A stretch of DNA of 64,000 nucleotides from Taibaiella sp. (lineage in GTDB: Bacteria; Bacteroidota; Bacteroidia; Chitinophagales; Chitinophagaceae). The notes beneath the pieces were generated by a model. That model saw only the letters and a program-made list of their open reading frames with translations. It had not been told where the DNA came from and ran no database searches. This document shows positions 16,807 through 27,247 of the stretch, piece after piece (the first letter of the stretch is position 1; each line of letters begins with the position of its first letter). The DNA lies in assembly GCA_019638495.1 (NCBI GenBank), contig JAHBTQ010000001.1, forward strand, positions 806,001-870,000. The letters are read 5' to 3'. Made by a program: the position numbers and the translations under genes.

Positions 16807-16945
16807 CTCCTGAAGGGGAACCGGGGATCAGGCCAAAAGAGATGAACTGTTCGACAGTAAAAAGACAATCAATTTTCATAACTATTAATAACACGAAAAT
16901 CCCGTCAGGGATTTGAGGTAAAAAGCCCCTTTAGGGGTTTGGGGT
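16803..16945. repeat. Repeat-filled spacer between the two CoA-transferase genes
   Basis: This spacer holds three palindromic elements: CTCCTGAAGGGGAACCGGGG at 16807-16826, ATCCCGTCAGGGAT at 16899-16912, and GCCCCTTTAGGGGT at 16925-16938. The last runs directly into TTGGGGT and the scoB ATG. A 139-base gap is unusual between these two subunit genes. Confidence 0.7.
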
Positions 16946-17602
16946 ATGGGATTAAACAAAGAACAAATAGCACAGCGTATAGCACGGGAACTTCGTGACG
17001 GCTTTTACGTGAATCTTGGGATTGGCATTCCGACGCTTGTTGCCAATTATATTCCACAGGGAGTAAACGTAATCCTGCAAAGCGAGAACGGACTCCTCGG
17101 CATGGGGCCATTCCCGTGGGAGGGCGAAGAAGACCCGGACCTTATAAATGCCGGTAAGCAAACCATCACAACGCTTCCGGGTTCTGTATTCTTTGACAGC
17201 GCCATGAGTTTTGGCATGATACGTGCAGGAAAGGTTGACCTAACTGTGCTGGGTGCCATGGAGGTAGCTGACAATGGCGACATTGCCAACTGGAAGATAC
17301 CTGGCAAGATGGTAAAAGGCATGGGTGGCGCTATGGACCTTGTTGCCGCCGCCAAAAACATCATCGTGGCCATGCAGCACACAAACCCAAAGGGGGAAAG
17401 CAAACTGCTGCCTAAATGCACCCTTCCGCTCACAGGGGTTGGTTGCGTAAAGAAGGTGGTTTCTGACCTGGGCGTGTTCGACGTGACTCCGGAAGGTTTT
17501 GTATGTATCGAGCATGCACCCGGCGTTACAATAGAGGAGATAAAGGCTAAAACCGCCGGGCGTCTTACCATTGCGGCTGACGTAAAGGAAATGTCGTTTT
17601 AA
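16946..17602 (+). CDS. scoB: 3-oxoacid CoA-transferase subunit B
   Basis: The 218-residue protein carries the catalytic Glu in LQSENGLLGMGP, NLGIGIPTLVANY and the C-terminal TPEGFVCIEHAPGVT of subunit B. It forms the heterodimeric transferase with ScoA. Its ATG is immediately preceded by the TAGGGGTTTGGGGT hairpin tail also found before nuoC and nuoF. Confidence 0.96.
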   Translation: MGLNKEQIAQRIARELRDGFYVNLGIGIPTLVANYIPQGVNVILQSENGLLGMGPFPWEGEEDPDLINAGKQTITTLPGSVFFDSAMSFGMIRAGKVDLTVLGAMEVADNGDIANWKIPGKMVKGMGGAMDLVAAAKNIIVAMQHTNPKGESKLLPKCTLPLTGVGCVKKVVSDLGVFDVTPEGFVCIEHAPGVTIEEIKAKTAGRLTIAADVKEMSF

Positions 17603-17784
17603 CCACGAGCTATTGGTAAAACCTATGCCATTACATGCAATCTTTATGCATAATTGGCGAAATATTCACTGTTTTATCTTTAGCTTTGGTTCACATTGTG
17701 ATTGAAATAGTTAGTTGCCCTGCGCTGTAAACGGGAGATTATAACAACCTCACCCGCTATATTCATTAACAAAAAACACACGCT

Positions 17785-18558
17785 ATGCGCCACACTGAAG
17801 GTTACGTTAACCATGAAATAGAGCATGGTATAGCCACCATCGAATTTTTCCACCCTGCCAGTAACTCATTACCTTCCGCCATCCTCACAGACCTGGCGAA
17901 GACAATCAACGATATCGGCATCGATAATCGTGTAAAGGTCATTATCCTGCGAAGTGCGGGAGAGGGTGCATTCTGCGCTGGTGCATCGTTTGACGAGCTC
18001 ATTGCTATCAGCAACGAAGCTGAGGGAAAACGTTTCTTCAGCGGCTTTGCTCATGTTATCAACGCCATGCGTAAGTGTCATAAGCTTATCATTGGCCGTG
18101 TGCAGGGAAAGGCAGTGGGCGGTGGCGTTGGCCTGGTCGCAGCTACCGACTATGCAATTGCTACAGAAGGTTCATCTGTCAAGCTCAGTGAGCTGGCTGT
18201 GGGAATAGGCCCGTTTGTTGTAGGCCCTGCTGTGGAACGCAAAGTAGGCGTTTCCGGCCTATCGCAACTGGCTATAGATGCCACTGGCTGGCGCTCGGCT
18301 GAGTGGGCTAAACGTCATGGCCTCTACTCTGAGATCCACAAGACCGTGACAGAACTGGATGACTCGGTGAACAGCCTGGCAGAGCGCCTGGCTCATAGTA
18401 GCCCTGAGGCGATGGCACAACTTAAAAAGGTTCTTTGGCATGGTACAGAAAACTGGGACGTACTCCTCGCAGAGCGTGCAGCCATCAGCGGCCACCTCGT
18501 GCTCAGCGACTTTACTCGTAATGCAATAGCCAAGTTCAAATCAAAGACTGCCAAATAA
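17785..18558 (+). CDS. Enoyl-CoA hydratase/isomerase family protein
   Basis: The 257-residue crotonase-fold protein has the oxyanion-hole segments AFCAGASFDELIAI and GKAVGGGVGLVAATDYAIA and the C-terminal SSPEAMAQLKKVLW. It should act on a CoA thioester in fatty-acid or aromatic/branched-chain degradation. The position next to a 3-oxoacid CoA-transferase fits acyl-CoA catabolism. Whether the two catalytic Glu residues are both present is uncertain, so an isomerase or lyase activity is possible. Confidence 0.92.
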   Translation: MRHTEGYVNHEIEHGIATIEFFHPASNSLPSAILTDLAKTINDIGIDNRVKVIILRSAGEGAFCAGASFDELIAISNEAEGKRFFSGFAHVINAMRKCHKLIIGRVQGKAVGGGVGLVAATDYAIATEGSSVKLSELAVGIGPFVVGPAVERKVGVSGLSQLAIDATGWRSAEWAKRHGLYSEIHKTVTELDDSVNSLAERLAHSSPEAMAQLKKVLWHGTENWDVLLAERAAISGHLVLSDFTRNAIAKFKSKTAK

Positions 18559-18590
18559 GGCGGTGCTGGAAATAGCCTAAGATAGTTTGA

Positions 18591-18624
18591 CAACCGGGTA
18601 GAAATGCCTGGTTGTTTGCATTTT
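18591..18624 (+). terminator. Rho-independent terminator
   Basis: CAACCGGG pairs with CCTGGTTG (one G-T) and is followed by TTTGCATTTT, 32 bases after the enoyl-CoA hydratase stop. Confidence 0.65.
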
Positions 18625-18782
18625 ATTACCCTGCAAAGTTCAATATATGTTATACTAGACCTTTTTTAGGGGTGTGCTTATAACCGGGAAACACTGCGGA
18701 AGTGTAATTCCCCGACAAATCCCAACTTTTTGTTAAAAGAGCACGTCTATATATAGCACCCCCGCTTGGGGAGGTTATCGTT

Positions 18783-21700
18783 ATGCCGGAAACACATCTT
18801 AATATCCCCAAAGTCGGCCATTTCAGGAAGCTAATATTTCTGTTGTTGCTATTTGCATGTACCAATGCTTCCGCGCTAACGGCTGGCTTTACCGCCTCTA
18901 CAACTTCTGGTTGCCCTCCGCTGCTTGTCAGTTTCACCAATACCACTACACCCATGGCCGGTACTTCCTTTTCCTGGACGTTCGGCACCAGCTCCGGGGT
19001 GTCAACATTAACTAATCCTTCGGTATATCTTACCACATCTGGTACGCACATTATCACGTTGACCGCAACTAACGGAGGAGTTACCAGCACCTATACGATG
19101 TCCATTACGGTGCATCCGCAGCCTACCGTCAATTTTACTGCCAGCGACACAACAGTATGTCCCAATACACCGATTACGTTTACAAGCACGACGCTGGGTG
19201 GCGTAGCCGGTGCAGTTACATGTACGTGGAACTGGGGAGACGGTAGCAGTGCCACCGGTTCACCGGCCACTCATAGTTATGCTACACCGGGCGATTACAC
19301 CGTAAGCTTATTTGCTACGAACTCCATGGGGTGCCAGAGCTCGCTTGTAAAGCCATCTCACATACATGTATCAGTTCCGCCTCATGCCGCATTTACCAGT
19401 ACCGGTGGATGTAACCCTCCCGTAACAGTTTCTTTCACCAGCACCAGCTCGGTCTCAGTACCGCCCGCTACCTATTCATGGTCTTTTGGCGATGGAGGCA
19501 CTGGAGCTGGTGCGCCTACATCGCATTCTTATGGGGCCGTGTCACCACCCGGAGGATACCCCGCAAAGCTCATTGTAACCGATGGTAATGGGTGTGTCGA
19601 CTCCATTACTGTTCCGGTAATTGTTGCTACGATGTCGCCGTCGTTTACCGGCCCCGATAGTATTTGCGTTTACTCAACTGCGTCCTTTACAAGCACAGGT
19701 ACCCCATTCACTTCCTGCCTCTGGAATTATGGTGATGGCGGCACGAGTACGGGTGCTTCCGGTTCTCATGCATGGTCCACTCCCGGCATCTACACCGTTA
19801 CACTCACTACCTACAATAATCCTTGTACCACTTCCGTTACAAGGCCAATTGTTGTGATGCCGGGTCCTACGGTCGATTTCTCGATCAATCCCGTAGACCC
19901 CTGCCCTGCACCGGTCACCGTTACCTATACAGGTACATCCTCCGCTGCCGGCACGACTTACAGCTGGATGTTTTCGCCACCCACTGGTGCGGCAATTGGC
20001 AATCCTGTTACCTATAGCTACCCCACGAACGGTGTCAAGACCATAACAATGATTGCCGTAAACCCGGCAAACGGTTGCCGGGACACAGTCGTCAAGCGCG
20101 ATACGATTTACAACTTGTGGTACGATGCCGATGCCTCGCCGCGTCGCGGGTGCGTACCGCTTACAGTTTCATTCTTCGGTAATGCCTGGACGTCAGAACC
20201 CTCCCCCTACGGAGTTCACACCTACCCCAAGCCCATCACCACTTATTCGTGGAATTTTGGCGACGGCTCACTACCGGGCACAGGCGCTACGCCATCCCAC
20301 ACATACACGGCAGTAGGTATCTACATTGCGACGGTAACCGTCACCACTGAGAACGGATGTACTACTACAGACACCGTTAGGATAGAGGTTGGTAAGCCGC
20401 CTGAGGTAACATTTACAGTGCCGCCTGTACATGTCTGCTACAGTACCCACCTGCCTATCGTGTTTACACCTCATATTGTCGACGGCCCGGTAGACCGGTG
20501 GCATTGGATTTGGGGAGACGGAACTGAATCCTATATAGACGATACCACGGTGCCACCGCACGTTGTTACACACTCCTTTGTGCTGCCCGGTATCTTTACT
20601 GTTACAGTTATCCCTTCCTGGCGGGACTGCCTTGGCGATCCTTACGTCTCCACGGTAGTTATTATCATCGATTCGCCGATGGCTGTCATGGAAGACAGCG
20701 TTTATTGTTCACCCCGCACCAGGGTCAGCTTCTGGAACCATTCTCTTGGCGACGATACCCATTTATGGATATTCGGCGATGGCACTACGTCCACATTGGA
20801 CAACCCTGTTCACGACTATCCCTCCGTGGGAACATATACCGTAGCCCTCGCGACTTATAATATAGCAAGTGGTTGCCGCGATACCGCCCGGGATGTCATT
20901 ATCCTTGCCGGCCCTGTCCCCAGTTTCACGGCGAGTGGCACAGCCGTCTGTAAGGGGGCCTCGGTCACATTTACGTCCACTACCACCAGCCCGGCAGAGG
21001 TCGCCACCTATCAGTGGTACCTGGACTCGTGGACACCAGTTTTTGGAGCTACTAATACTACTTATACGCGCGTATTCGGCAGTGTATCTGATACCGGCTA
21101 CCATACCGTGCGGCTTGTCATTCGCAACGTCAACGGCTGTTACGATACCTTCTCTCATACGAACGTTGTTCATGTTGGCGGCCCATCGGTCGGTTTCACA
21201 TTTACGCCCTCTACCGGTTGTGTACCACTCGCTGTTACCTTCACAGATGCCAGCACCGCAGTGTCCACCACCACGCTTGTCAGCCATTTCTGGAGGTTTG
21301 GCGACGGCACTACAGGCACCGGATCTACAACAGCGCATACCTACGTAACGCCCGGGTTTTATACCATCAGGCATATTGTCACAGACAGCAGAGGGTGCTC
21401 AGATTCTATTTCGCATAACCTGAATGCAACAAAGCCAACGGCTGCCTTTACCGCCACACCTACCTCTGCCTGCGTAGGCACACCTATTCCATTCACCATT
21501 ACCAGTCCGTCACTTGCATCGGTTGCTACTGCATTCTGGGACTTTGGTGACGGCACTACCTCTACCGCCACGGCACCGGTACATACTTATGCAGCACCGG
21601 GCTTTTACACGGTACAACTTGTCATCACAGATATATTCGGTTGCACAGACGATACCATCCGTACCAATTATATATACATCTCCAAGCCGCATGCTCAGTT

Positions 21701-23408
21701 CAAAATGAGTGATTCCATTTCCGTGTGCCCGCCACTATTTGTGAACTTCACAAACCTCAGTTCCGGTGCTGTATCCTACAACTGGGACCTGGGTGATGGC
21801 ACAAGTTCGGTGATCACCTCACCTACTAACATGTATCTGCTCCCCGGCTTGTACAATGTTGTCCTCATAGCCACTGACGGGCTCGGCTGCAAAGACACTG
21901 TGCAGCGTCCGGTGAACATTTACGGATACGCAGGCGCCTTTACATTTACGCCGGACCATGGTTGTGTGCCACAATTGGTACACTTCACCGCCGCACTATC
22001 TAATGTGCCCTACATAACGTGGGATTTTTCTGATGGTGTCACAAGTGCTGTGTCATTTACTGATACTATTTCTCATTGGTATACCGTGCCGGGCATGTAT
22101 GTTCCCAAACTCATCCTTACAGACAATACGGGTTGCCAGTCGTCCAGTACGGGCGACACCATCTTCATTGATGAGATCACACCTAAATTCACTTCATTCC
22201 CTAGTCCTGTTTGTGTTGGTGTTCCATTCAACCTTATCGACTCCTCCACTACGCTCTGGGATCCCGTGAATTCATGGGAATGGAATTTTGACGGCAACAC
22301 GAGCACCACAGCTTCTCCTTCACATACTTTCTTTGCGGCTGGTAGTTATACGGTATCATTGAAGGTGAAAAACTCCTGGGGTTGCGAGGCTGCCACAACA
22401 GGCACCATCCTTGTTGAGCCACCACCGGTGGTCAATGCTAGCGGAGATACGGTAGTTTGTGTCGGCGACACTGCCACGCTTACTGCCAATGGAGCGCTTA
22501 CTTACACCTGGGCACCTCCCACTACACTTAGCTGCACCACGTGCAATCCTACCACTGCAACGCCTGCTGTAGAAACTACCTATACGGTCACCGGCACAGA
22601 TGCAAGGGGCTGCATAGACACAGCAGCAGTCACAGTAAGGTTGCGTACGCATACCACCAGTCGGGCCTGGGGCGATACCGCTGTTTGTCTGGGTGTTTCT
22701 GTTCAGCTCTTTGACACAGGTGGTACATCTTATCTGTGGCTGCCACCTACGGGGCTTAATAGCAACACCATCGGCAACCCGGTTGCAAACCCGCCCCAGA
22801 CAACACTTTATACCGTCATTGCTCAGCTGGGCAACTGCATACCGGATACGCAGCAGGTGCTCCTTACCATATACCCGTTACCTACGGTTGACGCAGGTCC
22901 TAATCAAAGGGTGCTTGCAGGCAGCACAGCCAACTTAAAGGCGACTGGAACCGATATGGCCTGGTTTGAATGGTGGCCGGGCGAAACGCTCAGTTGCACC
23001 GACTGCCTGGATCCGGTGGCGAGCATGACCGCAACCACAACCTATTTCATAGATGTGAAGTCTGAACATGGCTGCCCTGCACAGGATTCCGTTACGATTA
23101 CCTTATACTGCGACAATAGTATGGTGTTCATCCCCAATGCATTTACGCCAAACGGTGATGGTCAAAACGATATCTTTTATCCGAGAGGTGCTGGCCTTAA
23201 GGTCATAAAAACACTACGCATTTATAACCGTTGGGGAGAGCTTCTGTTTTCAAGGGAGGGTATACAACTAAATGACGAGTCAAACGGATGGGACGGTACC
23301 TACAAGGGAAATCCGGCCCATACTGACGTTTATGTGTACATAATAGAGGCTATTTGCTACACAGGGGATGAAGTATTTATTAAAGGGGATGTAACTATTT
23401 TAAAGTAA
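18783..23408 (+). CDS. Giant PKD-repeat T9SS type B secreted protein
   Basis: The 1541-residue protein begins with a signal peptide (residues ~15-32). At least nine canonical PKD repeats follow (WNWGDG, WSFGDG, WNYGDG, WNFGDG, WIWGDG, WIFGDG, WRFGDG, WDFGDG, WDLGDG) plus several degenerate ones, then the paralogous ~470-residue region shared with the gene at 1-1422. It ends in the type B sorting domain (AFTPNGDGQND, YNRWGE, GWDGTYKG). It is exported by T9SS and probably a surface adhesin. The PorP/SprF gene 11 bases downstream is the expected partner. Confidence 0.95.
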   Translation: MPETHLNIPKVGHFRKLIFLLLLFACTNASALTAGFTASTTSGCPPLLVSFTNTTTPMAGTSFSWTFGTSSGVSTLTNPSVYLTTSGTHIITLTATNGGVTSTYTMSITVHPQPTVNFTASDTTVCPNTPITFTSTTLGGVAGAVTCTWNWGDGSSATGSPATHSYATPGDYTVSLFATNSMGCQSSLVKPSHIHVSVPPHAAFTSTGGCNPPVTVSFTSTSSVSVPPATYSWSFGDGGTGAGAPTSHSYGAVSPPGGYPAKLIVTDGNGCVDSITVPVIVATMSPSFTGPDSICVYSTASFTSTGTPFTSCLWNYGDGGTSTGASGSHAWSTPGIYTVTLTTYNNPCTTSVTRPIVVMPGPTVDFSINPVDPCPAPVTVTYTGTSSAAGTTYSWMFSPPTGAAIGNPVTYSYPTNGVKTITMIAVNPANGCRDTVVKRDTIYNLWYDADASPRRGCVPLTVSFFGNAWTSEPSPYGVHTYPKPITTYSWNFGDGSLPGTGATPSHTYTAVGIYIATVTVTTENGCTTTDTVRIEVGKPPEVTFTVPPVHVCYSTHLPIVFTPHIVDGPVDRWHWIWGDGTESYIDDTTVPPHVVTHSFVLPGIFTVTVIPSWRDCLGDPYVSTVVIIIDSPMAVMEDSVYCSPRTRVSFWNHSLGDDTHLWIFGDGTTSTLDNPVHDYPSVGTYTVALATYNIASGCRDTARDVIILAGPVPSFTASGTAVCKGASVTFTSTTTSPAEVATYQWYLDSWTPVFGATNTTYTRVFGSVSDTGYHTVRLVIRNVNGCYDTFSHTNVVHVGGPSVGFTFTPSTGCVPLAVTFTDASTAVSTTTLVSHFWRFGDGTTGTGSTTAHTYVTPGFYTIRHIVTDSRGCSDSISHNLNATKPTAAFTATPTSACVGTPIPFTITSPSLASVATAFWDFGDGTTSTATAPVHTYAAPGFYTVQLVITDIFGCTDDTIRTNYIYISKPHAQFKMSDSISVCPPLFVNFTNLSSGAVSYNWDLGDGTSSVITSPTNMYLLPGLYNVVLIATDGLGCKDTVQRPVNIYGYAGAFTFTPDHGCVPQLVHFTAALSNVPYITWDFSDGVTSAVSFTDTISHWYTVPGMYVPKLILTDNTGCQSSSTGDTIFIDEITPKFTSFPSPVCVGVPFNLIDSSTTLWDPVNSWEWNFDGNTSTTASPSHTFFAAGSYTVSLKVKNSWGCEAATTGTILVEPPPVVNASGDTVVCVGDTATLTANGALTYTWAPPTTLSCTTCNPTTATPAVETTYTVTGTDARGCIDTAAVTVRLRTHTTSRAWGDTAVCLGVSVQLFDTGGTSYLWLPPTGLNSNTIGNPVANPPQTTLYTVIAQLGNCIPDTQQVLLTIYPLPTVDAGPNQRVLAGSTANLKATGTDMAWFEWWPGETLSCTDCLDPVASMTATTTYFIDVKSEHGCPAQDSVTITLYCDNSMVFIPNAFTPNGDGQNDIFYPRGAGLKVIKTLRIYNRWGELLFSREGIQLNDESNGWDGTYKGNPAHTDVYVYIIEAICYTGDEVFIKGDVTILK

Positions 23409-23418
23409 ATTTGATGTT

Positions 23419-24483
23419 ATGAGCATGAAAAAAGTACCTATCCATATTTATTGCAGAAGCGGGCGTATGCTCGGGCTCCTTCTGCTGCTTGCCGCATTTT
23501 TTGGGCCACGCGCCGTATTTGCGCAGGCCGACATTCACTTTTCTCAGTTCTATGAGACTTCAATCTTGCGCAATCCCGCATTGACGGGTGTTTTTGCTCG
23601 TGATTATAAAGTGGGCGTCTATTACCGGAATCAATGGAGTTCTATCAGCCATCCATACGAAACCAAGCTGCTCAGTGCAGAAGGTCGCACCCAGCTTAGT
23701 GAGATGTCCAATGACTTCTTCAGCTTCGGGGTCCTCGGTTTCCAGGATAAGGCCGGCAGCGTAGATCAGCGTATCACTGGTATCTATCCTGCTGTGAATT
23801 ATAACAAGTGCATGAACCCTGAAACCAACTCCTATCTTTCGGTAGGCTTCACAGGTGGGCACATCCAGTATAGCTTCGACCCCGCCAAGGCGACTTTCAA
23901 TAATCAGTTCCAGGGCGGTCGTTTTGATCCTAACCTTCCCTCGCTGGAGAACTTCCCCACAAATCAGTTTTCGTTTTGGGACCTCGGCGCCGGTATCAAC
24001 TACAACACCACACTTGCCGGCAACATGACCGTTGTGCTCGGTGCATCAGGTTATCACTTCACTAAGCCTAAATTCTCTTATTTCGGTGTGCCCGACCTTA
24101 CTCAGAATATGCGTTTTAACGGTAATGCCGCCATGGGCTTTGATGTAAACGAAGACATCCTTGCGCAATTCCAGGTAAACTATGCCATGCAGGGCACCTA
24201 CAAAGAGATCATGGCGGGTGGCCTGGTAAGCTGGCAGAAACTCACCGGCGAGTACACATCATTCACGCTGTCTGGTGGTGCATTCTATCGTGTGGCAGAT
24301 GCGATAATACCTGTTGTCAGGGTTAAGTACAACAGCATGGCTATTGGCGTCAGCTACGACGTAAACGTTTCTTCCCTGAAGCCCGCCAGTAATATGAATG
24401 GTGGATTTGAGATCACACTCTTCCACATCGGCGATTTCACCGATAAGGGGATGGCCAAGAAGATGGTTTGTCCTAAGTTTTAG
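23419..24483 (+). CDS. PorP/SprF family T9SS outer-membrane protein
   Basis: The 354-residue protein has a signal peptide, then the PorP/SprF hallmark ADIHFSQFYETSILRNPALTG, split as HFSQFYE and RNPALTG, with YRNQWSSI and a 12-14 stranded barrel-like alternating pattern. These proteins pair with type B T9SS substrates and help their surface delivery or attachment. The gene starts 11 bases after the PKD protein stop, so the two are cotranscribed. An alternative ATG lies two codons in. Confidence 0.95.
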   Translation: MSMKKVPIHIYCRSGRMLGLLLLLAAFFGPRAVFAQADIHFSQFYETSILRNPALTGVFARDYKVGVYYRNQWSSISHPYETKLLSAEGRTQLSEMSNDFFSFGVLGFQDKAGSVDQRITGIYPAVNYNKCMNPETNSYLSVGFTGGHIQYSFDPAKATFNNQFQGGRFDPNLPSLENFPTNQFSFWDLGAGINYNTTLAGNMTVVLGASGYHFTKPKFSYFGVPDLTQNMRFNGNAAMGFDVNEDILAQFQVNYAMQGTYKEIMAGGLVSWQKLTGEYTSFTLSGGAFYRVADAIIPVVRVKYNSMAIGVSYDVNVSSLKPASNMNGGFEITLFHIGDFTDKGMAKKMVCPKF

Positions 24484-24484
24484 A

Positions 24485-25630
24485 TCATACTTCCGATAGC
24501 ACAAAATCCTCCAGGTTATCTGGCGATATAATTTTGGTCTTCACATCGGGATAGTTTTCGGTAAAGGTTGCGGAAAAGCGAACCTTGGTGGCTTTACCCC
24601 ACTTAAACTCAAACGCATACAGGCTACCGCCTTCGTGCTCTTCTACAAGGTCTATTTCCTGTTGCTGCGTTGTTCGCCAGAAATACAGTTTGGCATCTAC
24701 ATTATGGTACGCCAGGTGCTTTATTCGTTCTGCAATAACGAAGTTTTCCCATAGCGCTCCGGTATCTGTCCGGTTTCGTATTTCCCTGAAGTCATTGATT
24801 ATAGCATTACGTATGCCGCAGTCGTAAAAATAGATTTTCTTTCCTTTCTTAATTTCATTGCGTACGTTACGGTTCAATGCTGGCAGCCTGAATACTACAA
24901 ATGCTTTTTCAAGCAGATCTATATATTTCTCTACTGTGCCTTTGTCAGCCCCTACAGTCTGCGCCAGTTCATTATAGCTTACCTCGCTCCCTATTTGCAA
25001 AGCCAGCGCTTTTAGGATTTTTCCCAGCAACACCGGCTTGTTTATTTGCTCTAGTACTAATAGGTCTTTGTATAGATAGCTATTGGCAAGTAGTTTCAAT
25101 AGCTCCTTTTCTTCGTGTTGTTTGGTCACAATTTCAGGGTAATATCCATATATCATTCTGTGTTCCAGCATTCCCTTCTCTTTGAGAAACCCATGGTGTT
25201 CCGTCATCTCCTTAAAGCTCAGTGGGTAGAGCATGAATTCATATTTCCTGCCGGTGAGCGGTTCATTTACCTTATTGGAGAGTTCGAATGCCGAGGAGCC
25301 GGTTGCCACAACTTGCACATCCTTTATCTGGTCGGTGATAATTTTTAGCGTTACGCCTATGGTGGTAATACGTTGAGCTTCTTCGATAAATACCAGCTTA
25401 TGGTTTCCTATTATAGTGTGCAGGCGTGTAGCTGACTGGTTCGTGAGAGATTCTCTTGTGTCGGCGTCGTCGCCATTCAGGTATAGCCATTTGTCGCCGG
25501 TTTCATTCAGCATCTCTTCGATGAGAGTCGTTTTGCCCACTTGTCGGGGACCAAAAAGAAGAAGTGCTTTCCCTTTGAAAAGGCGACCTCTCAGAGTTGG
25601 TTTTAGCGCTCTTTTTATCATAATTGGCAA
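24485..25630 (-). CDS. AAA ATPase with DUF4143 domain
   Basis: The 381-residue protein has a P-loop (LFGPRQVGKTTLIEEM), a Walker B region (KLVFIEEAQRI), a sensor (VQVVATGSSAFEL), the characteristic PLTGRKYEFMLYPLSFKEM and a C-terminal DUF4143 region (residues ~190-350, FEFKWGKATK). This family is widespread and mobile with unknown function, sometimes linked to toxin-antitoxin-like or defence contexts. It stands alone here, convergent with the PorP gene. Confidence 0.93.
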   Translation of the reverse strand: MPIMIKRALKPTLRGRLFKGKALLLFGPRQVGKTTLIEEMLNETGDKWLYLNGDDADTRESLTNQSATRLHTIIGNHKLVFIEEAQRITTIGVTLKIITDQIKDVQVVATGSSAFELSNKVNEPLTGRKYEFMLYPLSFKEMTEHHGFLKEKGMLEHRMIYGYYPEIVTKQHEEKELLKLLANSYLYKDLLVLEQINKPVLLGKILKALALQIGSEVSYNELAQTVGADKGTVEKYIDLLEKAFVVFRLPALNRNVRNEIKKGKKIYFYDCGIRNAIINDFREIRNRTDTGALWENFVIAERIKHLAYHNVDAKLYFWRTTQQQEIDLVEEHEGGSLYAFEFKWGKATKVRFSATFTENYPDVKTKIISPDNLEDFVLSEV

Positions 25631-25761
25631 CTACAATCGCTAAATTACATAATATTCTGCGATTCTAACCCCTAAAAAACATAATAATTTTCGATTCAAA
25701 TCGCCAAAGAACATAAATATTTTCGATTTTGAGCAGAAAATAAGTAATTGATAGAATGGTT

Positions 25762-27021
25762 CTATTCACCCTTGCCACCACTCAGGCGTTTATATACACG
25801 GTCTATTGTAAGACCTTGTACAATGATGGAGAAGACGACTATCATATAGGTGACCGCAACAAACTGGTCACGATACATTTCTTTAGGAAGCGACAGCGCA
25901 AGGGCTACCGAAAGACCACCGCGCAGGCCACCCCACGTTAGGATAAGAATAGCGTTCTTCTCGAATGATACAAACCCCCGCAGTATTGTCACGGGCAATG
26001 CTACGGATACCCACCGGGCAAACAATACGAGGAAGATAGTAATAGTGCCTACAGACAGGATTACATAATTGAATTTTATCTCCAGCATTTCAAAGCCGAT
26101 CAGCATGAAGAGGGCCGCATTCAGCATTTCGTCAATAAGCTCCCAGAATTTATGGAGATAGTCACGGGTAATGTCGGACACGCCCGCGGTTTTACTTTTG
26201 TTGCCAACTACTATGCCGGCCACCACCATTGCCAGGGGGCCGGAGACATGAATCAGCTCTGCAAGCAGGTATCCACCCATCACCGTCGCTATCGTTATCA
26301 GCACTTCTACTTCATACTTGTCAATTGATTGTATGGCGAAGAAAGTCACATAGCCTAGCACGGCACCGTAAACTAATCCTCCGCCGGCTTGCTGCAGAAA
26401 GAGTATTGATATTTGTCCACCGGATAAGTTGTCCAGGCCTGTTTGGGCCACCTGGTACAGCGTTAAGAATATCACTACTGCCACCCCGTCATTAAAAAGC
26501 GATTCACCGGCAATTTTCAATTCCAGCGACTGTGGCAGCCCCGTCCGTTTCAGAATGGCTAGCACAGCTATAGGGTCGGTTGGCGATATGAGCGCAGCAA
26601 ACAGAAGACAATAAATGAAGTCGATATTTATCTGGAACGCCCCCAGCAGAAAATAGAAAAGAGTCCCTATGATGGCCGTAGACAGAAATGTTCCGAATGT
26701 GGCGAGACCTATTATTGGCCATCGCTCTGCCTTCAGACTCGTTGCATCGATATGTATAGCCCCCGCAAAAAGCAGGAATCCGAGCATCCCGTTCATCAAC
26801 AGCTTATGAAAGTCTATTGATGACATTACGAGTTTCAGAGATTTGTAAGTATCCGGGAAAAATCCCTGCAGGGAGATTACCAGGATGGAGAACGCAAGCG
26901 ACAATGCCATGATTCCTATGGTAGGAGACAAGCGCACAAAACGATGGTTGAGATACGACAATAATGCCGTAACACATACAATGAAAATGAATATTTCGTA
27001 TTGGCCAATATGATGTTCCAT
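25762..27021 (-). CDS. CPA1 family sodium/proton antiporter
   Basis: The 419-residue integral membrane protein has about 12 helices and the CPA1 signature ISPTDPIAVLAILKRTGLP followed by KIAGESLFNDGVAVVIF, which holds the ion-binding Asp residues. It should exchange cytoplasmic Na+ or K+ for protons. No C-terminal regulatory domain is present. The length is near the family minimum. Confidence 0.94.
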   Translation of the reverse strand: MEHHIGQYEIFIFIVCVTALLSYLNHRFVRLSPTIGIMALSLAFSILVISLQGFFPDTYKSLKLVMSSIDFHKLLMNGMLGFLLFAGAIHIDATSLKAERWPIIGLATFGTFLSTAIIGTLFYFLLGAFQINIDFIYCLLFAALISPTDPIAVLAILKRTGLPQSLELKIAGESLFNDGVAVVIFLTLYQVAQTGLDNLSGGQISILFLQQAGGGLVYGAVLGYVTFFAIQSIDKYEVEVLITIATVMGGYLLAELIHVSGPLAMVVAGIVVGNKSKTAGVSDITRDYLHKFWELIDEMLNAALFMLIGFEMLEIKFNYVILSVGTITIFLVLFARWVSVALPVTILRGFVSFEKNAILILTWGGLRGGLSVALALSLPKEMYRDQFVAVTYMIVVFSIIVQGLTIDRVYKRLSGGKGE

Positions 27022-27200
27022 CGGGATGGCTAAAATAACGAATTCCTGCCACCCTTCACGGAGGTCTCAACTCTGTAATATGTATTGCGCTGATAATTTG
27101 CACCTACGCAACATCTTTACACATTTTCGCAACGTGATTTAATGTACGTTACGGCTTCATGGCAGTATTTTTGCAACATAACAATCCAATAAATGGCATG

Positions 27201-27229
27201 TTGTGCCTGACAGTTAAATACTATTTTTG
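27201..27229 (+). promoter_or_regulatory. Promoter of the DUF4476 gene
   Basis: TTG at 27201-27203, an 18-base spacer and TATTTTTG at 27222-27229 fit the Bacteroidota consensus, with the ATG 19 bases downstream. A second TATTTTTG lies at 27166-27173. Confidence 0.55.
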
Positions 27230-27247
27230 CAGCGTAAAAATCTAATT

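Noticed and set aside
24485..25630. DUF4143 ATPase as part of a defence island
   Set aside because: No other defence-type gene lies next to it; neighbours are T9SS and an antiporter, so a system cannot be argued.
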